9,455 nt of DNA from Chloroflexota bacterium (GTDB lineage: Bacteria; Chloroflexota; Chloroflexia; Thermomicrobiales; UBA6265): positions 1 to 9,455 of the forward strand of contig JAEZJB010000178.1 of the NCBI GenBank assembly GCA_023415845.1, given 5' to 3'. This document shows positions 1 through 5,737 of the stretch, piece after piece. The notes under the pieces are model-generated. The model worked only from the letters and a program-made list of their open reading frames with translations, ran no database searches and was not told where the DNA came from. Numbering within the stretch: position 1 is the stretch's first letter; each line of letters starts with the position of its first letter. The translations under genes were made by a program, and so were the position numbers.

Positions 1-1498
1 AGTGCTGCTGGCGGGTCCGCTGGGTGTAGCTGGGCCAGGCGCCAAGGCTGTATGGCTCGAGATGCCAGGCGACCGAGAACCCGGACATGTATTCGGCACG
101 CATCTGCGGATGAATTCTGCTGCCCAGATCGAGGGCGAGTTGATTGCGATCCTCGTAGTCGAGTGAACTCACATAAGCGGCGTTGGGACCAAAGTTGTAC
201 ATCCCAAGAATCGCGCCCTTGCGGGCGCCATAGGCATCGTCGGGATAGTCAATGATGCCGAGCTGGGAGATGTTGGAGAAGGATTGGCCACCGTAAATCC
301 AGTCGTCCTCCTCCCAGAAGCGGCGATTGAACCCAAGCCCGAGCCGCAGCGCCATGGCGTAAGGCACGCCTCGCACTGCCTCACGGAAACCGGATGACGC
401 ATCCATCTGGAGCTTGACCAGCACCGACAACGGGATGTTGCAGACGATGTAATCGCCAGTGATCTCCTCCTTTTTCCCGGTTGCCTTGTTGAGATAGACC
501 ACCCGGACGCCATCTTCGGACTGGCGGAGTTCCGTAGCTTCGCAGTTCAACCGAACGCGATCGCCAAAGGCCTTGCGAAAGCCCGTTTCATAGAGCTCGG
601 AGAGACCGCCCACCGGCTTGACGAGCGTGGTTTGCCAATCGAAGGTGGCGGTGGACGCCAGATAGCCACCGGCGGCCCGGAGGATGGCTGCCGCAAACGG
701 GAAGAGATCGGAGATCGGGTAGGGATCGGCAATGATTCCGGGGGTTCCCGCGTCTGGCAGGTGGACATACCCACGATGATCGGACGGGCCATAGGTGAGG
801 TCGTCTGGCGAGAGGATGCCCCAGTTGACGAGGTAGCTGAGGAGCGCTTCGGTGTCGTCGTCGGTGAGCGGAAGGTCGAGATCATCGGCGTTGGCGGCCT
901 GGGCCAGCAATTGGGACGTGTAGCCACCCATATCAGCCTGCATTTCGTGCAGGCGCATGCGGGTGCCATTCAGCCCACCGGGGATGTCCTCGGCATAGAC
1001 CCAGCCGTTGAGATTGAGATTCTTGTGGTCCATCAACGGCACGCCAAGTTCGTGACAGTAATGGAAGAAGGATCGATGGTAGAAGGGGATGCGCGAAGGA
1101 CCGGCATCGAACCACATGTGCTCGTCGTCCCAGTCGCAGACCTGCTCACCCTTGCCATACTCGGTGGTTTTTGAGCCGCCGCGCACGGTGAAGACATGAC
1201 CGCCGAGGCGATCTCGTGCCTCGATGATGGTCACGTCGTAGCCGAGCTTCATGAGTTCGTAGGCAGCGGGACAGCCACCTGGTCCTGCCCCGACCACGAT
1301 GACCTTGATGCCCTCGCCGGAGCCGGACATCACGGGTGGGTTGGTCTGGGCGGCGATACCGATCTGCCCCCAGGCGCCCATGGCGCTGGCGACGGCACCG
1401 GCACCACCAGCGGCGGACAGCAGTTGCAGAAACCTCCGACGGGTCAGTCCGCTCCGGACCATCCGGTCGGACGCCGTCAGGGTGTGCTTCACCAGCAT
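1..1498 (-). CDS. Tat-exported FAD-dependent amine oxidase, L-amino-acid-oxidase-like (partial, C-terminus missing)
   Basis: The frame is open for 499 residues from ATG 1498 to the left edge. AAGGA lies about 7 bases upstream of the ATG. The N-terminus has a twin-arginine motif (TRRRFLQ, residues 19-25) and a hydrophobic stretch, so Tat export is likely. Residues 65-100 form the Rossmann dinucleotide fold: VIVVGAGPGG, then the EARDRLGG motif. By eye, the chain follows snake-venom L-amino-acid oxidase: GPSRIP (133-138) matches GPMRLP, whose Arg90 binds the substrate carboxylate (here Arg136); KPVGGLSEL (294-302) matches the second FAD-contact region; RRFWEEDD (392-399) matches KKFWEDD; and Tyr434 matches the carboxylate-binding Tyr372. 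The family oxidises amino acids or amines to imines and releases H2O2. Two oddities: His101 replaces the usual Arg of GGR, and Arg385 aligns with the active-site Lys. The C-terminal FAD motif lies outside the window. A general flavin monoamine oxidase is the alternative. Confidence 0.9.
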   Translation of the reverse strand, partial: MLVKHTLTASDRMVRSGLTRRRFLQLLSAAGGAGAVASAMGAWGQIGIAAQTNPPVMSGSGEGIKVIVVGAGPGGCPAAYELMKLGYDVTIIEARDRLGGHVFTVRGGSKTTEYGKGEQVCDWDDEHMWFDAGPSRIPFYHRSFFHYCHELGVPLMDHKNLNLNGWVYAEDIPGGLNGTRMRLHEMQADMGGYTSQLLAQAANADDLDLPLTDDDTEALLSYLVNWGILSPDDLTYGPSDHRGYVHLPDAGTPGIIADPYPISDLFPFAAAILRAAGGYLASTATFDWQTTLVKPVGGLSELYETGFRKAFGDRVRLNCEATELRQSEDGVRVVYLNKATGKKEEITGDYIVCNIPLSVLVKLQMDASSGFREAVRGVPYAMALRLGLGFNRRFWEEDDWIYGGQSFSNISQLGIIDYPDDAYGARKGAILGMYNFGPNAAYVSSLDYEDRNQLALDLGSRIHPQMRAEYMSGFSVAWHLEPYSLGAWPSYTQRTRQQH

Positions 1499-1886
1499 GG
1501 ACTATTCCTTTCGCGTGCGCGTGGTGCCACGAAAACGGCGCCGTAGCCTTCAGGCGCCTTCGATTCATTTGTGCAGCTACCCAAACTTTCGGTCGTTGTC
1601 GGGATGGTGTCAATGGACATCGCCGAACTGAAGGTGTTTTCGGTGTGGGGGAATCCCTCGACGGCACCGAACCACGAAGAAGAAGGTTGACGATGCCAGG
1701 CCAGGGGCACCTGTGCGCGGGCGAACGGAATAGACCAGCTGCGTAACGAATGGGGAGTGAGGTGCGTTGCATCACCGAGGAATCTTCGAATGCATGGGCC
1801 CGTGCACACGAGGATGGGGTTCTGCTTTCAACTCACGCGGCACTGCTGGGGCGCGACGCGTGGTTTCGACTCACGGAGAGCCAGTC
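1499..1886. other. Non-coding gap between divergent oxidase and LPxTG genes
   Basis: This 388-base gap separates the oxidase start (minus strand) from the surface-protein start (plus strand). Short frames cross it, but none has protein-like composition or a well-placed ribosome binding site. It must hold promoters for both genes. I can point to one weak candidate for the oxidase (1585-1613) and an almost perfect 16-base palindrome at 1791-1806 (TGCATGGGCCCGTGCA, one mismatched pair). No RNA gene or riboswitch is recognisable. Confidence 0.6.
1585..1613 (-). promoter_or_regulatory. Candidate promoter of the oxidase gene
   Basis: On the minus strand a perfect -35 hexamer TTGACA (1613-1608) is followed after 17 bases by GAAAGT (1590-1585), which matches only three of six -10 consensus positions. 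Transcription from here would give a leader of about 80 bases before ATG 1498. The -35 and the spacing are good but the -10 is poor, so this is a weak call. Confidence 0.3.
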
Positions 1887-2516
1887 ATGCCCCGTTCCAT
1901 CCCCCAGCGAGTCTCCCGGCTCGTCGTCCTGTTGCTCTTCGCCCTGCTCGCCCTGCGAGTGATGGCTGGAGCCGCACAGAATGCCACCGAAGCACCGCCG
2001 ACCGAATCTCCCGCAACAGAGGTGCCAGTCACCGAAGAACCCGGAGAAGAACCGGAGTATATGTGGGTCAAGGTGGCGGCCGTGCTCTGTCTCGATCGGT
2101 CGTGCCTCGAATTCGGTGACCGGATCGATGGCATGACGATTACCGCAATCGATATTCAGACCCGCGAGTCGTTCGGCAGTTGTGTCACCGACACCGCCAG
2201 CGAAACCCAGGGTTGTGAACTTGAAGTTCCGGTCGAATCCCAATGGACCCTGACCTACGACGAATCGGCGACGCCTGAAGGGTACGAGTACAGGGGGTCG
2301 GTCATCGGGGTCGAAGGTGGAGCCTACGGCTCGATCACCTACGTTCCGTTCACTCCGCTGGCGAGCGACGATACATCGGACCCGTCGGTGGCAGAGCTGC
2401 CGACGACCGGTGGCGCCGAACCCCGTAGCCACGACCACACTCAGCCGGGCGTCATCACTCTGGCAGTCGTGACGCTGGCGCTGGCCGGTACGGCGCTGCG
2501 CCTCCGCCGCCAATAA
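1887..2516 (+). CDS. Secreted LPxTG-type surface protein, unknown function
   Basis: This 209-residue protein has the architecture of a sortase substrate. A basic N-terminus and hydrophobic core (about residues 11-28) form a Sec signal peptide ending near AGAAQ. An acidic Pro/Thr/Glu-rich stalk follows (31-57), then a compact domain (58-157) with four cysteines (68, 73, 99, 110) and several short alternating hydrophobic stretches that suggest beta strands. The C-terminus has LPTTG (171-175), a hydrophobic helix (about 188-204) and a positive tail RLRRQ. GGAG lies 8 bases upstream of ATG 1887. The open frame extends back to 1767, but those 40 residues do not look like a signal peptide, so I reject that start. 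The core might be a CnaB-like or other Ig-like fold, given GYEYRG following a Pro-Glu; this is a guess. Function is unknown. It converges on the ABC operon across a shared terminator. Confidence 0.8.
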   Translation: MPRSIPQRVSRLVVLLLFALLALRVMAGAAQNATEAPPTESPATEVPVTEEPGEEPEYMWVKVAAVLCLDRSCLEFGDRIDGMTITAIDIQTRESFGSCVTDTASETQGCELEVPVESQWTLTYDESATPEGYEYRGSVIGVEGGAYGSITYVPFTPLASDDTSDPSVAELPTTGGAEPRSHDHTQPGVITLAVVTLALAGTALRLRRQ

Positions 2517-2603
2517 CCCTCACGGGGTCGGCCCGCTCGACCTGGCTCCACCGCCCACGGGCGGACATGGCGACGATCACCGAAGGAGGAACCACTCCTT
2601 GAC

Positions 2604-2641
2604 AGCGAAACGGCCCCGGAGCAATCCGGGGCCGTTTCGCT
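2604..2641. terminator. Probable bidirectional terminator between convergent genes
   Basis: A perfect 17-bp inverted repeat has its left arm at 2604-2620 and its right arm at 2625-2641, separated by the loop GCAA. Read as plus-strand RNA the loop is a GNRA tetraloop. It sits 87 bases after the LPxTG stop and 30 bases after the binding-protein stop, between converging genes, so it can serve both. Neither side has a long T tract (the plus side continues TTCCCTC), so termination may rely on the very stable stem or on other factors. Confidence 0.8.
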
Positions 2642-2671
2642 TCCCTCAGTGGTGCCTGATCCTGGGTGTCG

Positions 2672-4486
2672 TTAGCTCTTGCTGGTGATCTCGTTCACCC
2701 AGAGCGGAGCGGTGCGGTGCCAGTAGGCCCCGTTGATGTAGGGGTTCTCGGCCGACGGGAAGTTATCCCAGTAGGTGGTATTGGTCGGAATGCGGTGAAA
2801 CCACTGCACCAGCGGCACGTCCGGCAGCTCCTCGATCCAGATCGACATTCCCTGCTGGAAGAGATCGGTGATCTTCGGATCGTCCTCGCCGGTGACGCTC
2901 ATCTCGTCGGTGATGGCATCGAACTCCTCGTTCACCCACCGATACGGCTGCTGGGCTCGCTCGCCGATCGGGGTCGAGTAGCGGCTGTGATAGAGGTTCA
3001 TCGTTTCGTACGGGCCGCGGGTCCCGCCGCCGTGGCCGAGCAGCCAGGCGGGCACCGTGCCGCCATAGACGGCATCGGAGAACTCCGGGCCGACAATGAT
3101 TTCGAACGACGCGTCAAATCCGGCCTGGCGCAGTTGCTCGACGAGGAGTGGGGTGATGTCCTGGAAGAGGATGAGGCTGTAGATGGGGAGGGCCAGCACC
3201 TCGCCGTCCTTCTCCCAGAAGCCATCACCATTCTTCGCGTAGCCCTTGCCGGTCATGATCTCGTCGACCTTGGCCAGGTCGTAGTCGTCGATGGAGTCGA
3301 ACTGCTCCTGCATGGTGGCGGCGTAGGCTTCGAGGGCCGGGAAGCGGGGGAAGACGTAGGTGGTTCCCTCGCCGGCGCCCTGGTAGCCGAAGTCGACGAT
3401 CTGCTCACGGTTGATGGCGTGGTTGATGGCCCACCGAATCTGCGGGTCGTCGAAAGGAGCCTGCATGTTGTTGAGGCCCAGGGAGATCGGCCACCAGTCG
3501 AGATAGCCATAGGGCGGTTCGGTGCCGGTCCACGTTGTGACGTTCGGGTTTTGCGCCTGCACCGCCGTGATGTTGTTCGGGCGAAGGTCGATGGTGAGAT
3601 CGACTTCGTTGTTGATGACCATCTGGACCATCTTGGTTTCATCGGTGCCGGGCAGCACGATGATCCGCTCGGGTGCGGGCAATTCATGGAAGCCGGTCGA
3701 CGCCGCCCACCAATCGTCGCGACGGTCGAAGATCCGCTGCTGTGGTGATGAGGCAACGAGTTCCCACGGGCCAGTGGTCACCGGGAGCCCCGCGGCGATG
3801 TCGAGATTGGGGAAGGTGGTCGGGTCCTGCTCGGCCCAGATGTGTTCGGGAACGAGGATGATGCCCTTGTCGAAGTGGTAGATGAAGAACTGGGTCATGA
3901 AGCGCGGATGAGGGGAGGTCAACGTAATGTCGACGGTGAGGTCATCGGTGGCGACCACCTCGGAAACCCAGTTCGCCATATCGATGGAATAGGCGAGGTC
4001 CGGGGAGTGCTCCTGCAGCATCTTGATGGTGAAGACCACATCGTCGGCGGTGAAGGGCTCACCATCGCTCCAGGTGACGCCCTCGCGGAGGTTGATCGTG
4101 ACGCCGGTGAAATCGGCGTTGTACTCGTAGCTGGTGGCGAGCCAGGGGATGATGCCGCCTTCGCACTCTTCATCGGAGGGCCCACAGACATCTTCGGTGC
4201 TGTAGGCGTTGTAGTAGAAGAGGGCCTCGTTGGCGATCGGATAGCCGCTGGAGGTGGCGATGCCGGGCACGAACGGATTGAACATGTTGTAGTCGGTGAG
4301 CTGGTTGCCGGTGATGCCCAGAATGAGCGACTTCTCCCGTGGCACCTCCTTGAGGTCGCCGGATTCCTGGGCAGCGATCACGCTGGCGGGAAGGCCGACG
4401 GAGCCCATCGCAAGCGCCGCTGCACCGGCGCCTGTGGTGGAGATGAATCCACGGCGAGAAAGCAAGAAGTCCTTGATCGGGTTCAT
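2672..4486 (-). CDS. ABC transporter substrate-binding protein, family 5 (peptide/oligosaccharide/nickel type)
   Basis: This 604-residue extracellular binding protein delivers ligand to the permeases encoded upstream. The N-terminus carries a Tat motif (SRRGFI, residues 10-15) and a hydrophobic stretch ending near SVIAAQ, with no lipobox cysteine. Family 5 (SBP_bac_5) hallmarks include REGVTWSDGEPFTADDV (134-150), TGPWEL (238-243) and IRWAINHAINREQIV (350-364). Length is somewhat above the usual 500-550. Cys101 and Cys108 are close enough to form a disulfide loop. The start is ATG 4486 because AAGGA lies 6 bases upstream. Reading from TTG 4504 would put that Shine-Dalgarno sequence inside the coding region. 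It is the last gene of the operon, 84-102 bases after the second ATPase depending on the start chosen, and is followed by the hairpin at 2604-2641. The ligand cannot be read from sequence: peptides are the default guess, and oligosaccharides are a real alternative. Confidence 0.93.
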   Translation of the reverse strand: MNPIKDFLLSRRGFISTTGAGAAALAMGSVGLPASVIAAQESGDLKEVPREKSLILGITGNQLTDYNMFNPFVPGIATSSGYPIANEALFYYNAYSTEDVCGPSDEECEGGIIPWLATSYEYNADFTGVTINLREGVTWSDGEPFTADDVVFTIKMLQEHSPDLAYSIDMANWVSEVVATDDLTVDITLTSPHPRFMTQFFIYHFDKGIILVPEHIWAEQDPTTFPNLDIAAGLPVTTGPWELVASSPQQRIFDRRDDWWAASTGFHELPAPERIIVLPGTDETKMVQMVINNEVDLTIDLRPNNITAVQAQNPNVTTWTGTEPPYGYLDWWPISLGLNNMQAPFDDPQIRWAINHAINREQIVDFGYQGAGEGTTYVFPRFPALEAYAATMQEQFDSIDDYDLAKVDEIMTGKGYAKNGDGFWEKDGEVLALPIYSLILFQDITPLLVEQLRQAGFDASFEIIVGPEFSDAVYGGTVPAWLLGHGGGTRGPYETMNLYHSRYSTPIGERAQQPYRWVNEEFDAITDEMSVTGEDDPKITDLFQQGMSIWIEELPDVPLVQWFHRIPTNTTYWDNFPSAENPYINGAYWHRTAPLWVNEITSKS

Positions 4487-4520
4487 GAAGTTTCCTTTAC
4501 GCAAGCATGGACCTACGTCG

Positions 4521-4577
4521 TCAACTCGGTTCCCCTCCCGCGGTGGCGGGATTCGTACAACTGGACTCCTGGCGCAC
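4521..4577 (-). CDS. Possible 18-residue small ORF or leader in the ATPase-binding protein gap
   Basis: Directly after the TAG stop of the second ATPase gene (4591-4589) comes a full-strength Shine-Dalgarno AAGGAGG (4587-4581). Three bases later a GTG (4577-4575) opens a short frame of 18 residues, beginning MRQESS and ending GGEPS, that stops with TGA at 4523-4521. It covers the hairpin at 4536-4551 and ends 34 bases before ATG 4486. The spacing of 3 bases is short and the peptide resembles nothing I know. It could be a leader that couples or tunes translation of the binding protein, or the Shine-Dalgarno may be fortuitous. Confidence 0.25.
   Translation of the reverse strand: MRQESSCTNPATAGGEPS
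4536..4551 (-). promoter_or_regulatory. Stem-loop in the ATPase-binding protein intergenic gap
   Basis: Plus-strand TCCCGC (4536-4541) and GCGGGA (4546-4551) form a 6-bp GC-rich stem with a four-base loop. It lies in the widest gap of the operon, just upstream of the binding-protein gene. In family 5 importer operons the binding protein is often made in excess, and intergenic hairpins can protect or process the mRNA. That role here is inference. No T tract follows on the minus strand, so it is not a full terminator. Confidence 0.4.
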
Positions 4578-4588
4578 TCTCCTCCTTG

Positions 4589-5686
4589 CTAACGAACTGA
4601 CGTCCCAGCAATCAACTGGTCGTCACGAGCGATATCGGTGGCACCGGGAGCCCCAAGCAAACGCTCGGCAGGGCGGAAGACGCCGGTGACATCGCCTTCC
4701 ACCACGGGTAGTTCGGAGTTTGCGGACATGGGCGCGAGGAAGCAGGCATCGGCCCGATGCGGATCGGTACGGTACAGCGGTGGCACTTCCTGCCGGCAGC
4801 GATCCATCACGTGGGGACAGCGCGCGGCGAAGAGGCACCCCTGACGGGAGGTCTGACTTTCATCGGGCGTGCCCGAAACCACATTTTCACCCCAGCGGCG
4901 GTTGGGATCCGGCAGGGGAATCGATCCGACCAGCAACTGGGTATAGGGGTGCTGCGGACGCTTGATAACGGCTTCGACATCGCCAACCTCGGCCATGCGC
5001 CCGCGGTAGAGGACGAGAATGTTGTCGCTGACCTGGTAGGCGGTGGTGAGATCGTGCGTGATGTAGACGAAGGAGATGCCGAGTTCCTCATTGAGGGCGC
5101 GCAGGGTCTGGAGGATGGTCGCTCGCAGGGACGCATCCACCATCGAGACTGGTTCGTCGGCCACGATGAGGCGGGGCTTGAGCAGGATTGCCCGGGCGAC
5201 GGTAATGCGCTGGCGCTGGCCGCCACTCAACTGATGGGGATAGCGCCCAAGCGTCTCCTCGGGACGGAGGCCGACGCGTGAGACAGCTTCCTCCATCAAC
5301 TTGCGGGTTTCCTGGCGGCTGGATGCCAGCTTGAACTTGCGAATCGGCACTTCCAGCAGGTGGTCGACCTTGTAGAAGGGGTTGTAGACCTCGAACGGAT
5401 CCTGGAAGACGGCCTGGACCTCGCGCCGGAATTGCTGGTGCACCTGTCGCGAGGCATGAGCAAGATCCTCCCCGCGGAACAGCACCTGGCCCGAGGTTGG
5501 CGCCTGAAATCCGAGGAGCAGGCGGGCGATGGTGGTCTTGCCCGAACCGCTCTCACCGACGACAGCCGTGAAGGACGGTTGGTCGGCAGAAATGGAATAG
5601 GTCAGGTGGTCGACCGCGACGGTGCCGCCCTTGTCGGGATTGCCGAAGACCTGGCTGACGTCGCGCAATTCAAGCAGATTGCTCAT
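4589..5686 (-). CDS. ABC transporter ATP-binding protein, DppF/OppF-type
   Basis: This 365-residue cytoplasmic ATPase is one of two that hydrolyse ATP to drive the importer. All nucleotide-binding motifs are intact: Walker A GESGSGKTT (44-52), Q-loop Gln95, signature LSGGQRQR (153-160), Walker B LIVADEP (173-179) and switch His211. The C-terminal oligopeptide-ATPase domain has HPYTQLL (246-252) and four cysteines at 284, 290, 297 and 315. This C-x5-C-x6-C-x17-C pattern fits the [4Fe-4S] site reported in mycobacterial Dpp ATPases. About 50 further residues follow the last cysteine, longer than usual. After Walker B it reads EPVSMVDASLR rather than the EPVSALDVSIQ typical of enterobacterial DppF. 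ATG 5686 has GGGAGGA about 11 bases upstream. The gene starts 51 bases after the other ATPase gene ends and pairs with it as the F-type subunit. Confidence 0.95.
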   Translation of the reverse strand: MSNLLELRDVSQVFGNPDKGGTVAVDHLTYSISADQPSFTAVVGESGSGKTTIARLLLGFQAPTSGQVLFRGEDLAHASRQVHQQFRREVQAVFQDPFEVYNPFYKVDHLLEVPIRKFKLASSRQETRKLMEEAVSRVGLRPEETLGRYPHQLSGGQRQRITVARAILLKPRLIVADEPVSMVDASLRATILQTLRALNEELGISFVYITHDLTTAYQVSDNILVLYRGRMAEVGDVEAVIKRPQHPYTQLLVGSIPLPDPNRRWGENVVSGTPDESQTSRQGCLFAARCPHVMDRCRQEVPPLYRTDPHRADACFLAPMSANSELPVVEGDVTGVFRPAERLLGAPGATDIARDDQLIAGTSVR

Positions 5687-5737
5687 GCGATGGAGAATCC
5701 TCCCGGATCGGTCCCGTTGGGATCACAGGGCCGGTGG

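Noticed and set aside
1146..1775. A 209-codon minus-strand frame across the oxidase start
   Set aside because: It is out of frame with the oxidase, Arg-rich and without motifs. The oxidase frame from 1498 has a Tat leader and the FAD fold.
1767..1886. An upstream extension of the LPxTG protein by 40 residues
   Set aside because: The extension has no signal-peptide character, whereas ATG 1887 has a good Shine-Dalgarno and begins directly with a signal peptide.
2567..2602. An 11-codon frame ATG...TGA (MATITEGGTTP) after the LPxTG gene
   Set aside because: It is very short, has no good Shine-Dalgarno at its start, and lies among terminator hairpins.
2599..2604. TTGACA resembling a -35 box next to the terminator stem
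   Set aside because: No -10 element follows at a suitable distance; the downstream sequence is the terminator stem itself.
2666..3748. A 360-codon plus-strand frame opposite the binding-protein gene
   Set aside because: It is a mirror of a gene with clear family 5 motifs and has no domain or ribosome binding site of its own that I can support.
4487..4526. A possible separate minus-strand promoter for the binding protein (TTGACG about 17 bases before CGTAAA)
   Set aside because: The -10 matches only three of six positions and would place the transcript start beyond the Shine-Dalgarno sequence.
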